Source: Pedobacter sp. MC2016-05 (lineage in GTDB: Bacteria > Bacteroidota > Bacteroidia > Sphingobacteriales > Sphingobacteriaceae). From it: a DNA stretch of 64,000 nucleotides. A model generated the notes under the pieces. It had not been told where the DNA came from. It ran no database searches and saw only the letters and a list, made by a program, of their open reading frames with translations. Positions within the stretch are counted from its first letter, which is position 1. Each line of letters opens with the position of its first letter. Made by a program: the position numbers and the translations under genes. Location: NCBI RefSeq assembly GCF_026239735.1, contig NZ_JAPIVT010000003.1:372001-436000 (forward strand), read 5' to 3'. Shown here piece after piece: positions 34,296-41,794 of this stretch.

Positions 34296-35497
34296 TGCCA
34301 GATGTTTGTATAACATTACCCAGACCACACGCCCACCAACAAAAGATACTTGATTCCAATGCAAAGATTAAGGTATTAAAATGTGGTCGCCAGTCTGGGA
34401 AAAGTACCATAGCCAAAGTAAGTGCAATCAAAGCAATGTTGAAAGGCGGTAAAGTTCTTTACATCTGCCATGATTACGGATTATCTAAAAAGTTTTATGC
34501 TCAATTGTTAGAAGTATTACCAGCAGAATTAATTGAAAGTAACAATGCATCAACATTAAGTATCAAACTTAAAGGATTAGGTAACATTGAATTTTATTCT
34601 GGTCATGCAACACTAGCAATGCGAGGTACTGATAATGTTGCTTTGATGATTTGTGATGAATTTGCCTTTTGGAGAGACCCAGAGAATAGTTATTACAATG
34701 ATATTCAACCAACGTTGGCAAGAAGTAATGGTGATACAATTATTCTATCATCGCCTTTTGGTAGAAATTTCTTTTGGCAATTATGGATAGAAGCAAGCCA
34801 ATGTACAAATGGGGAGATGGAAGCATTTTACTTTACCATTTTAGATAACCCATTCATATCACAAGAATTTATAGAGCGTACCCAAAGGACTGTACCAGCA
34901 AATACTTGGTTACAAGAATACCTAGCACTTGAAACAGCCAGTGAAGATTGTATTGTTGAAGCTGATGTAATAACCAGAAATACAATTGATGAATTAGCTA
35001 CTGGTGAATGTGTGGTAATCGGTATTGACCTTGCAAAATCACATGACTATACTTCAATTACTGGATTAAACAAGCAAGGTGAAATGGTCTTACATCATCG
35101 TTTTCAAAAGGATTGGAATAGTACCATTGATTTTATTACAACGCTACCAGCACATGTATTAAAGGTTATTGATAGTACAGGCGTGGGTGATGTAGTCTTT
35201 GACCAGTTATGTTCTAAAGGTGTACAAAACTTAGTTGGTTTCAAGTTCAATTCTCAAAGTAAGCCAGAACTAATTAAAGAATTAATACTTGCTTTAGAAC
35301 GGAATGAATTAAAGTTTACCAAGACTACAGCCGATGAATTGGGTAATTACCGTTTTCATTATTCATCCAAATCTGGTTACATTAAGTATGAGGGTTTACC
35401 CTTTGACGATACAGTTATATCATTGGCATTGAGTAATAAGTATAGAAAGCAAGTAATCTATAATAACAACTTTGCTAACTCATTTGCAGTGTTCTAA
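34295..35497 (+). CDS. Terminase large subunit
   Basis: This 400-residue packaging motor shows Walker A GRQSGKST (31-38), Walker B LMICDEFAFW with DE at 121-122, and a C-terminal RNase H-like nuclease with Asp245 in IGIDLAKS, Asp293 in VIDSTGVGD and the pair Asp371-372 in PFDDTVISLAL. It pumps DNA into the prohead and cuts it. It is compact, comparable to the shorter terminases of Bacteroidota phages. Confidence 0.92.
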   Translation: MPDVCITLPRPHAHQQKILDSNAKIKVLKCGRQSGKSTIAKVSAIKAMLKGGKVLYICHDYGLSKKFYAQLLEVLPAELIESNNASTLSIKLKGLGNIEFYSGHATLAMRGTDNVALMICDEFAFWRDPENSYYNDIQPTLARSNGDTIILSSPFGRNFFWQLWIEASQCTNGEMEAFYFTILDNPFISQEFIERTQRTVPANTWLQEYLALETASEDCIVEADVITRNTIDELATGECVVIGIDLAKSHDYTSITGLNKQGEMVLHHRFQKDWNSTIDFITTLPAHVLKVIDSTGVGDVVFDQLCSKGVQNLVGFKFNSQSKPELIKELILALERNELKFTKTTADELGNYRFHYSSKSGYIKYEGLPFDDTVISLALSNKYRKQVIYNNNFANSFAVF

Positions 35498-35509
35498 ATA
35501 ATATTTATC
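35497..35509 (+). promoter_or_regulatory. Late box 2 (tail chaperone unit)
   Basis: AATAATATTTATC overlaps the terminase stop codon and lies 14 bases before the ATG at 35524. Confidence 0.6.
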
Positions 35510-35523
35510 GTCAAAAATTGAAG

Positions 35524-36063
35524 ATGAATTATATTAAACTATTACCTTCCAACTGGTCAGAAGTAACTTGGAAAGACTATCTTAAAATTGAATCACTAAA
35601 AGAAGATGATGAAGTAGCCAGCAACATTGAAACTTTATTCTATGTATTTACCTCAAAGAATATCAATGTATTAAAGCCTGTTGAATTTGAAGCAGTCATG
35701 AGGCGGTTATCATTTATGTATCAACTACCTACCAAGAATGAATCTAAGCTATCATTTAAAACAATCAGGAAGTTAAATTTCCAAGAATACATCAATTATC
35801 AAAAGCTAATTGAAAGCCCTGATGACCTATTAGATAATCTTATCCATATAGTTAAGATTTTTGCACCTGATGCAGATGAAGATTCACTAACCGTAATTGA
35901 TGTTATGGGGTGTTTTTTTTTGCAACAGAAGAAAATGAAACCACGATTAATATTTTCAATGGCTTCTTTGACTTTGAAGATTCTGAAAGGAAAAGTGGAA
36001 ACATTTTTGAAGAAGAAGCTAAAGCTTTTGAAGCGGAACACAACAAGAAATTTGCATGGTTAA
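35524..36063 (+). CDS. Probable tail-assembly chaperone, zero-frame product
   Basis: From the ATG at 35524 (a TTG two codons upstream is less likely) the frame encodes 179 residues. The first 130 look like a normal protein (LPSNWSEVTWKDYLKIESL...), but after a run of nine T at 35913-35921 the composition turns to K/L-rich text (QQKKMKPRLIFSMASLTLKI) that looks out of frame. The -1 frame continues with well-formed sequence to 36194. Gene pairs with -1 slippage before the tape measure are the rule for tail chaperones, so a G/GT-like arrangement is the best reading; an indel in the T run is the alternative. Confidence 0.6.
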   Translation: MNYIKLLPSNWSEVTWKDYLKIESLKEDDEVASNIETLFYVFTSKNINVLKPVEFEAVMRRLSFMYQLPTKNESKLSFKTIRKLNFQEYINYQKLIESPDDLLDNLIHIVKIFAPDADEDSLTVIDVMGCFFLQQKKMKPRLIFSMASLTLKILKGKVETFLKKKLKLLKRNTTRNLHG

Positions 36064-36194
36064 AAATTTCTAAAGAGGTTGCAGAATGGTTAAGAGATTC
36101 AATGTTAACTGTTTTAAATATGGATTGTTACAGTGTGCTTAAATATGCAACAATCATCAAGGGTGATGTTCAAATCGCCCAAAGTAAAAGCTAA
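35901..36194 (+). CDS. -1 frame extension of the probable tail-assembly chaperone
   Basis: This frame is open from the codon after TGA 35898-35900 to 36194 and overlaps the zero frame up to 36063. Read through the T9 run it continues the upstream protein as GCFFFATEENETTINIFNG, then FEEEAKAFEAEHNKKFAWLKI and a helical C terminus. The fused protein would have about 223 residues. No separate ATG suits it; a GTG at 35910 lies inside the slippery site. Confidence 0.6.
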   Translation, partial: CYGVFFFATEENETTINIFNGFFDFEDSERKSGNIFEEEAKAFEAEHNKKFAWLKISKEVAEWLRDSMLTVLNMDCYSVLKYATIIKGDVQIAQSKS

Positions 36195-36231
36195 GACTTG
36201 ATTTTTTTAGGTCTTGGTATATAGTTGTTTA

Positions 36232-36660
36232 ATGTGGTACTTTAATAACAAAGAATGTGATAAGATAGAAGATACTAATGCAGTAGGTTTCATTTATAAA
36301 ATAACCAATATGTTGACTGGTAAGATTTATATTGGTAAGAAAATTCTTTTCAATTCCATAAAAACCAAGATTTCAAAGAAAGAAAAGCTGGAAACTAAAA
36401 CCAGAAAAACATTCAAGGTGGTGAAGAAAGAAAGTGACTGGTTAAGTTATTACGGTTCATCCAAAGAACTAACTGCTGACATTGAATTACTAGGTGTAGT
36501 TAACTTTAGGCGTGAAATAGTACAACTATGCTATTCAAAAAAAGAAATGTCCTACATTGAATTGGAATGGCAAATAAAGCATGATGTATTACGGAATGAT
36601 ACTTATAATGCTAACATCTTATGTAAGTTTTTTAGAAGGGATTTATTGCATGGCAGGTAA
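36232..36660 (+). CDS. GIY-YIG endonuclease-like protein
   Basis: From the ATG at 36232 the protein has 142 residues. GFIYKITN...GKIYIGKK at about 19-39 is the GIY-YIG core in the phage form, followed by a basic region and a conserved Glu in MSYIELEWQIK that could bind the metal. Such nucleases are free-standing homing endonucleases or phage repair and restriction enzymes. Here it sits between a tail-chaperone candidate and a structural gene; its stop overlaps the next ATG region by 11 bp. Confidence 0.72.
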   Translation: MWYFNNKECDKIEDTNAVGFIYKITNMLTGKIYIGKKILFNSIKTKISKKEKLETKTRKTFKVVKKESDWLSYYGSSKELTADIELLGVVNFRREIVQLCYSKKEMSYIELEWQIKHDVLRNDTYNANILCKFFRRDLLHGR

Positions 36661-37297
36661 TTTAAACAGTGCATCTCGAGCATCACAGTTTCAAAACCAG
36701 ATTGACCAAATAGGTTCATTGGGTACAAGTGTAGATGAATTTATATATGATTTATCACCAGTTGAAATTGTGGTTGGGGACTTTATAGAATCAGTAAAAA
36801 AATCAATACAAGAAGCAGATTTACCAGTAACTGGTGCAATTGAAGATTTATCTATGAGTATTGAAGATAATAAAATAACCATATTTGGAAACGAGCATTT
36901 AATCTATACCGATAGGGGGGTGCGTGGAATGGAATCATCAGCATTAGCTCCAGACAGCCCACATACCTATTCTGAAGAGGGCGGACATCCACCTGTAAAT
37001 GTCTTTGTGGAATGGATTAACCGTAAAAATATCAACCTAACAAATAATGAATTTTTCTATGGTAATCCATCACCATTTCAAGACATTGAAAACCAAAATG
37101 ATTTAATTCAAAAAGCTGCATGGGGAATGGCAATCAACCGCCAAAAGTATGGGGTAGCACCTGTTCCTGTTTTTTCAAAGCATATACCTAAACTTTTAGA
37201 AGATGTAAAGACTATTCTGAAAACAAGCGTTAAAGCAAATATTATTTCAACGATAAGAAATAGATATGGTCAAGATGTTTACAACAAAAAGAAATAA
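36650..37297 (+). CDS. Probable head-tail or tail completion protein
   Basis: The ATG at 36650 gives 215 residues; longer upstream readings run through the GIY-YIG gene. Phrases such as YTDRGVRGMESSALAPDSPHTYSEEGGHPPVNVFVEWINRK resemble minor virion proteins of the gp10/neck type that act on the connector, but no family is certain. The last 15 codons have a diverged second copy downstream of the leftward HEPN-like gene (37830-37877), so the present 3' end may have been replaced. Confidence 0.55.
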   Translation: MAGNLNSASRASQFQNQIDQIGSLGTSVDEFIYDLSPVEIVVGDFIESVKKSIQEADLPVTGAIEDLSMSIEDNKITIFGNEHLIYTDRGVRGMESSALAPDSPHTYSEEGGHPPVNVFVEWINRKNINLTNNEFFYGNPSPFQDIENQNDLIQKAAWGMAINRQKYGVAPVPVFSKHIPKLLEDVKTILKTSVKANIISTIRNRYGQDVYNKKK

Positions 37298-37813
37298 TTA
37301 AAATGGTTCAGTCTTGAAATCAAAATTATCCTTGTAATTATAAATATCCTTGGTTGCCTGCTTTATACGCTCAATTATTTGGTTGATTTCAATTAAATTA
37401 TAATTTATATACTCAAAAGTATCTCGATATCGTGTCAGTGAAACGACTGTATCATCATTTAAATTAGTGGCAAAATTATTTGATGGGTAATGGGCAAACA
37501 TATTTCTCAAGTCATTAAGAAGTGTCAATTCATTTATCAAAGTTTTACATGGGTAGCTTTTCTTATTAGTTTTTATAAAACCTGCTTTTCTAAATTTATC
37601 TTCAAGCAGTTTCCTTAAACTTTGTCTTTTAGCTTCAAAAGTTAATCTATCTAAGATAATTGTTTGCATCTCATAACCACATAATTCAACAATCTTTAAA
37701 TCCTCTAAAATAAATGATTCTATTTCCTTATCTAATTTAGCAAACTCATTTATAATCCATCCTCGATAATAATGTGATTTTTTAGTAAACCTTTCTAATT
37801 CTACTTTCTTCAT
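37298..37813 (-). CDS. HEPN-like protein 2 (RNxxAH motif), accessory gene
   Basis: The leftward gene begins at 37813 and its stop abuts the stop of the structural gene at 37297. The 171-residue helical protein carries NDLRNMFAHYPSNN with Arg103 and His108, the HEPN RNase signature. It shares YRGxIIN, a K/D-E-I-E-x-FI helix and the motif spacing with the 33371 gene, so the two are paralogues. A host-type TATATTTG element lies in its upstream region, suggesting expression in the lysogen. A defensive or toxin role is inferred from the family. Confidence 0.6.
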   Translation of the reverse strand: MKKVELERFTKKSHYYRGWIINEFAKLDKEIESFILEDLKIVELCGYEMQTIILDRLTFEAKRQSLRKLLEDKFRKAGFIKTNKKSYPCKTLINELTLLNDLRNMFAHYPSNNFATNLNDDTVVSLTRYRDTFEYINYNLIEINQIIERIKQATKDIYNYKDNFDFKTEPF

Positions 37814-37829
37814 ATTAATTAAAAGTTTT

Positions 37830-37877
37830 GCAAATATAAACAGTTATGGTCAAGACATCTACAATAAGCAGAGATAA
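37830..37877 (+). pseudogene. Orphan second copy of the 3' end of the 36650 gene
   Basis: Read rightward this encodes ANINSYGQDIYNKQR and a TAA, matching the end of the structural gene at 37235-37297 (ANIISTIRNRYGQDVYNKKK, TAA). The two share GCAAATAT and TATGGTCAAGA exactly and differ by five whole codons and several silent or conservative changes. The leftward HEPN-like gene lies between them. Confidence 0.65.
37831..37838 (-). promoter_or_regulatory. Host-type -7 element of HEPN-like gene 2
   Basis: Read leftward the bases are TATATTTG, a full TAnnTTTG match 17 bases before the start at 37813. A TTG occurs 23 bases further upstream, slightly farther than usual. Confidence 0.5.
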
Positions 37878-37941
37878 CAAATAAATTAGCAAGTTTAATT
37901 GACCAATCTTAACAAATTAGTTATTTTTAATAAAAAAAAAT

Positions 37942-38193
37942 ATGGACTTATCGGAATTAGAAGAATCTCTTAAAGGCAAGAAAGTAAATGTTAATAATTT
38001 AACATTGGAAGGATTGTTTATTACAGTAGAAAATAAAGCTTTGCTGCACACACTACTTGATTATCAAATTGAAATTTTATCAAAGCTAAGAAATGAGGAT
38101 TTAGAGCAAGTTAAAAAAGAAGTTGATAGTAAGTTTTCAGCAAGATTTAAGGAATTTTCAACGCAGTTATTAGCAGAAATCAATAGCAAGTAA
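37942..38193 (+). CDS. Hypothetical coiled-coil phage protein
   Basis: This 83-residue, acidic, helical protein (SELEESLKGKKVNVNNL...YQIEILSKLRNEDLEQVKKEVDSKF) may be a small scaffold or chaperone-like protein. No family is recognised. No late box precedes it; an A-rich leader does. A strong terminator follows 21 bases after the stop. Confidence 0.6.
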   Translation: MDLSELEESLKGKKVNVNNLTLEGLFITVENKALLHTLLDYQIEILSKLRNEDLEQVKKEVDSKFSARFKEFSTQLLAEINSK

Positions 38194-38214
38194 CTATTAA
38201 CACAAAACATTACT

Positions 38215-38246
38215 AGCATTATAGAATAAAACCTATAATGCTTTTT
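38215..38246 (+). terminator. Terminator after the 37942 gene
   Basis: AGCATTATAG (38215-38224) and CTATAATGCT (38233-38242) form a perfect 10-bp stem with an 8-base loop, followed by T residues. Confidence 0.85.
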
Positions 38247-38327
38247 ATTGACATTTTATTTATTTAACAATAATAAAAATTCATAATAAACTGATTTCTA
38301 CAGAATCTTAATTAACATTCTTATGAT

Positions 38328-38621
38328 ATGAATTTATTTCTCTCAGCATTAGTATTGGCAATTGGTGCATTGCCGTTTGCAATCGTATATTCATTTGCTA
38401 TTTATTCAATAATGAAATGGCTTATAGGATTAACTACAATTAGTTGGTTTAGAACCTTTCTAACTGTTTGGATTTTACAAACCATCATTAATGGATTTCT
38501 ATTTCCAAAACATGTAAATGATTATAAAGAAGTAATAGCAATCTATGGATTTATCTTAATTCTAGGTTTGGGTGGTTGGATTAAATCTTTGTTTGGTAAA
38601 AAGACTTCACAACTTAAATAA
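38328..38621 (+). CDS. Small integral membrane protein
   Basis: The 97-residue protein has three likely membrane helices (about 3-27, 40-58 and 68-87) and a basic end (SLFGKKTSQLK). A holin is possible by size and topology, but it is 19 kb from the lysis genes, so superinfection exclusion or another membrane role is equally likely. It stands alone between a terminator and late box 3. Confidence 0.6.
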   Translation: MNLFLSALVLAIGALPFAIVYSFAIYSIMKWLIGLTTISWFRTFLTVWILQTIINGFLFPKHVNDYKEVIAIYGFILILGLGGWIKSLFGKKTSQLK

Positions 38622-38629
38622 ACCCCACT

Positions 38630-38642
38630 TATAATATTTATC
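38630..38642 (+). promoter_or_regulatory. Late box 3
   Basis: TATAATATTTATC, 15 bases before the ATG at 38658. Confidence 0.65.
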
Positions 38643-38657
38643 TGGCAAATAAACCCA

Positions 38658-39971
38658 ATGATAAATATTGTAAATGCACCTTTTCCTTATCAACCAGTAG
38701 GTAATACCAACGTATTTCAAATTACGTCATCAGATGAAAGAATTGTTTATTTTCTGGTTGAAGTTATAAATGCAGTTTCCAACCAAATCATTGCATCTTT
38801 AAAATTCCATGTAAGACCAGATACACCAAATGGTGTAAGCTTCAACCTATCTGATATTTTATCATCACAAGTTGAAACTAAAATCAATAATTCAAATGAA
38901 GCTATTGCGCTGGCAATTGATGATGCTTCAATCACCTACAGGTTAGCAATAACAGAATATATTAACGTTGATGGTAAAATCATTCAGGGTGATTTTTATT
39001 CACATACTAATGATAAATATACAGTTTGGGATGCTTCATTTGACAGATTACTATTCACTGCTTACATTCAAGATAAGCACGTTACTAACTCTAATTTCAA
39101 GGCTAAATTCTTATCTCTAAAGGAACAAATATCAAATCAAACTGGTACTTCATCCGAGCATTTATATTTCATCAACCAGAATAATTTAGCGGTTAAAACA
39201 AGGATAAGAGTATATGATACTAATGGTACACAAATCAATTTATTTGAGGCTAATTTACCATCTGGTGTAGTCATCCGTTTGAATGTTTCACCCAAAACTA
39301 TCTATCATTTATTCAATGCTGATTTTTCCAACGTAGGTCATTACCGAGTTGATTTAATTGATATTAATGGTCATGTTGTTTCTGAAGAAAAAGTGTATAA
39401 ATACACATCTGATGCTTGTAATCTTCAACCTATTAATTTATTGTTCACAAACTCATTAGGTGGTGTTGAAAGCTTTACTTTCTTTAATCCCATTGAAAGT
39501 ATTCAAGTAACTAAAACAAGCCTTAAAACTAATGTAATACAGTTGGTTAACGGGGTTTATAGTGATAACCAGAATGGTTTAGTTAATCCAACAGAAAGAA
39601 TTATTTCATCTTCAGCAGTATCTACATTCAAAGTATTTAGTGATGTGTTATCAGATAATGAAACAATCATGCTGAAAGAATTAATCACAAGCAAATCAGT
39701 GTGGGTTGAACTGAATGATAATAAAACATTAATTCCGATTACAATTACCAATTCTAGTTATAACGTTAATCTACGCAGAACCAACGGTTATAAACTAAAT
39801 CGCCCGGAAGTATCATTTACAACACAAACTGGTTTTATTCCATCTTCATCAGATTTATTTGGTGAGGGTAACAACAACGTAATGATACAATTTCAAGATA
39901 TGCCATTAGCACCTACTTATAACAATGGTGTAATCTATCATAGTGGCGATAATGGTGTAATATCAATTTAA
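38658..39971 (+). CDS. Probable virion or tail-tip protein
   Basis: This 437-residue, strand-rich protein, with many N, S, T and V and no catalytic motif, has the look of a phage structural protein; the first 90 residues (IVYFLVEVINAVSNQIIASLKFHV...) and later ones resemble stacked beta-sandwich domains. It begins a late unit with the fibre gene, which follows after 8 bp with GGAAGG as a ribosome site. Exact position in the virion is unknown. Confidence 0.55.
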   Translation: MINIVNAPFPYQPVGNTNVFQITSSDERIVYFLVEVINAVSNQIIASLKFHVRPDTPNGVSFNLSDILSSQVETKINNSNEAIALAIDDASITYRLAITEYINVDGKIIQGDFYSHTNDKYTVWDASFDRLLFTAYIQDKHVTNSNFKAKFLSLKEQISNQTGTSSEHLYFINQNNLAVKTRIRVYDTNGTQINLFEANLPSGVVIRLNVSPKTIYHLFNADFSNVGHYRVDLIDINGHVVSEEKVYKYTSDACNLQPINLLFTNSLGGVESFTFFNPIESIQVTKTSLKTNVIQLVNGVYSDNQNGLVNPTERIISSSAVSTFKVFSDVLSDNETIMLKELITSKSVWVELNDNKTLIPITITNSSYNVNLRRTNGYKLNRPEVSFTTQTGFIPSSSDLFGEGNNNVMIQFQDMPLAPTYNNGVIYHSGDNGVISI

Positions 39972-39979
39972 GGAAGGTA

Positions 39980-41782
39980 ATGAACAGAAATCTACATAAA
40001 GTAATTTTAACTCGAGATACTACATTAACACAATCTGATGTATCATCAATATTAAAGCGTAAACAGCTAATTGTCAAACAAAATGCTGTTGGCGGTTGGA
40101 AAGTACTATTAGGTGCAGGGATGGTGGGTGATGTGCCGATTAATTTAGAACCCAATTCTGAGACGTTGATAGTTACATTAGTTACTGATACTAATGTTTA
40201 CGTTTACTCAGAGTTATCACCAGAATATTCAAATAATAATGGTGGAAGCGGTGAGGTTAATCTCGATAACTATTTCACTAAACCACAGAGTGATACTAGG
40301 TACGTTTTCAAAGATGCTCTTAATGGATATGCAACACAGAATTGGGTACTAAATTTAGGTAATGTTACAGGCGATGGTACTTCAATAATAGGTTTCATTG
40401 CTGATAATAAAGACCAACCTTATTTTAGGCATAAAACATCTAATGACGTAATTGGAATTGCTAGAACTAGTGGTATCAACATCGATGTTGATGCTTATAG
40501 AACAAGGTTAGGATTAGGTTCTAATGCTTATGAAAGTAAAACGTTACTATCTCAATTTACAAATGATAGTGCATACGTTACAGCTTCAATTATAAATGGC
40601 TTAGCAAAGAGTGTTGACGTATATACAAAAACAGTATCGGATAGTAGATTTCAACCTATTGAAAACCAAAGATTATCTTCTAACAATGAAGTAACCTTCA
40701 GCAAAGTTAAGGCGGTAAATGAGTTGGTAATTCCTACAACAAGCTCAAACGTAAATGGCGCAGTATGGATAGGTAATGCTAATACCACTGGTCATACAGC
40801 GCCAACAGTAACCACTTTATCTAGTTTACAAGATGTTGCATTCTCCAATTTACAGAATGGTCAAAGCATAGCCTTTGATTCAGCGTCTGGTAAATGGATA
40901 AATAGAAGTTATTTAACTAGTGTTACTTGGAATGATATATCTGGAAGACCTACTTCACTATCTCAATTTACTAATGATTTAGGTTTTGTGAATGGTGATG
41001 GTACATCAACTGTTGGATTTATAGCCAACGATAAAAACCAACCTTATCTAAAATATAATAGTACAGATGAAATAATAGGTATAGCTAAAACCAGTGGTAT
41101 TAATATCGATGTTGCTGCCTATCGTAACCGATTAGGGTTAGGTTCTAATGCTTTTGAAAGTAAAACAAACCTTTCACAATTCAATAATGATTTGGGTAAT
41201 TATGGAGGTTACTTATTATCAGATGGTGCAACATATGCTGGATTTGCTGGTAATGAAGTTTCATTCCCATATATGAGACATACCGCAAGTAATGATATTG
41301 TTTATTTATCTCGATGGGATGCTGCAAATATTGATGTCAATGCTTACAGAACAAGGTTAGGATTAGGTTCAAACGCTTATGAAAGTAAAACATTACTTTC
41401 TGAATATAGTAATGATTTAAAATATATTCAAGCTGAATATAATAATGGTGGTTCAGAACTACCTAGTTATTTTGGGTCAAATAAATTGAAGCTTAATATG
41501 CTTTGGGTGAATAATGAATGGATGGATGCTTTGTGGGTGTCATCTTATGCAGGTGGTGATGTAAAGGTTAGTAATCAAATATTATTTGGTAAAACTAATC
41601 CAAATGTTGCTGGATTCAGAAGTCAGGATTTTGACTCAAATACTTGGGGTACATTCAATGAATTTTATCATACTTCATCACCCAAAATTGCAGCACCTAT
41701 TTTGCAAGCTTCAAATAAACTAATCATTCCAACATCTATACCAAGTTCACCAGAAAATGGTTGCATTTGGATTTCTTCATAA
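39980..41782 (+). CDS. Repetitive tail fibre protein
   Basis: The 600-residue protein contains three repeats of about 65 residues at roughly 131-196, 339-404 and 413-478, each with GDGTSxxGFIAxxKDQPY-like and AYRTRLGLGSNAYESKTLLS cores. A shorter unit LVIPTTSSNVNGAVWIG at about 249-265 returns as LIIPTSIPSSPENGCIWISS at the C terminus. Such repeats mark trimeric fibres that contact the host surface. The SD-like GGAAGG five bases before the ATG is unusual for this group. Confidence 0.75.
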   Translation: MNRNLHKVILTRDTTLTQSDVSSILKRKQLIVKQNAVGGWKVLLGAGMVGDVPINLEPNSETLIVTLVTDTNVYVYSELSPEYSNNNGGSGEVNLDNYFTKPQSDTRYVFKDALNGYATQNWVLNLGNVTGDGTSIIGFIADNKDQPYFRHKTSNDVIGIARTSGINIDVDAYRTRLGLGSNAYESKTLLSQFTNDSAYVTASIINGLAKSVDVYTKTVSDSRFQPIENQRLSSNNEVTFSKVKAVNELVIPTTSSNVNGAVWIGNANTTGHTAPTVTTLSSLQDVAFSNLQNGQSIAFDSASGKWINRSYLTSVTWNDISGRPTSLSQFTNDLGFVNGDGTSTVGFIANDKNQPYLKYNSTDEIIGIAKTSGINIDVAAYRNRLGLGSNAFESKTNLSQFNNDLGNYGGYLLSDGATYAGFAGNEVSFPYMRHTASNDIVYLSRWDAANIDVNAYRTRLGLGSNAYESKTLLSEYSNDLKYIQAEYNNGGSELPSYFGSNKLKLNMLWVNNEWMDALWVSSYAGGDVKVSNQILFGKTNPNVAGFRSQDFDSNTWGTFNEFYHTSSPKIAAPILQASNKLIIPTSIPSSPENGCIWISS

Positions 41783-41790
41783 TATTTATT
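41778..41790 (+). promoter_or_regulatory. Late box 4
   Basis: CATAATATTTATT spans the stop codon of the fibre gene and ends only four bases before the ATG at 41795, so a transcript from it would be nearly leaderless. Confidence 0.5.
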
Positions 41791-41794
41791 TAAA

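Noticed and set aside
36193..36216. Possible terminator AAGAC...GTCTT after the tail chaperone frame
   Set aside because: The stem is only five to six base pairs, the T run is in the loop, and no T tail follows.
38328..38621. Holin assignment for the three-helix membrane protein
   Set aside because: Topology fits but the gene is far from the lysis genes and no other evidence supports it, so it is left as a membrane protein.
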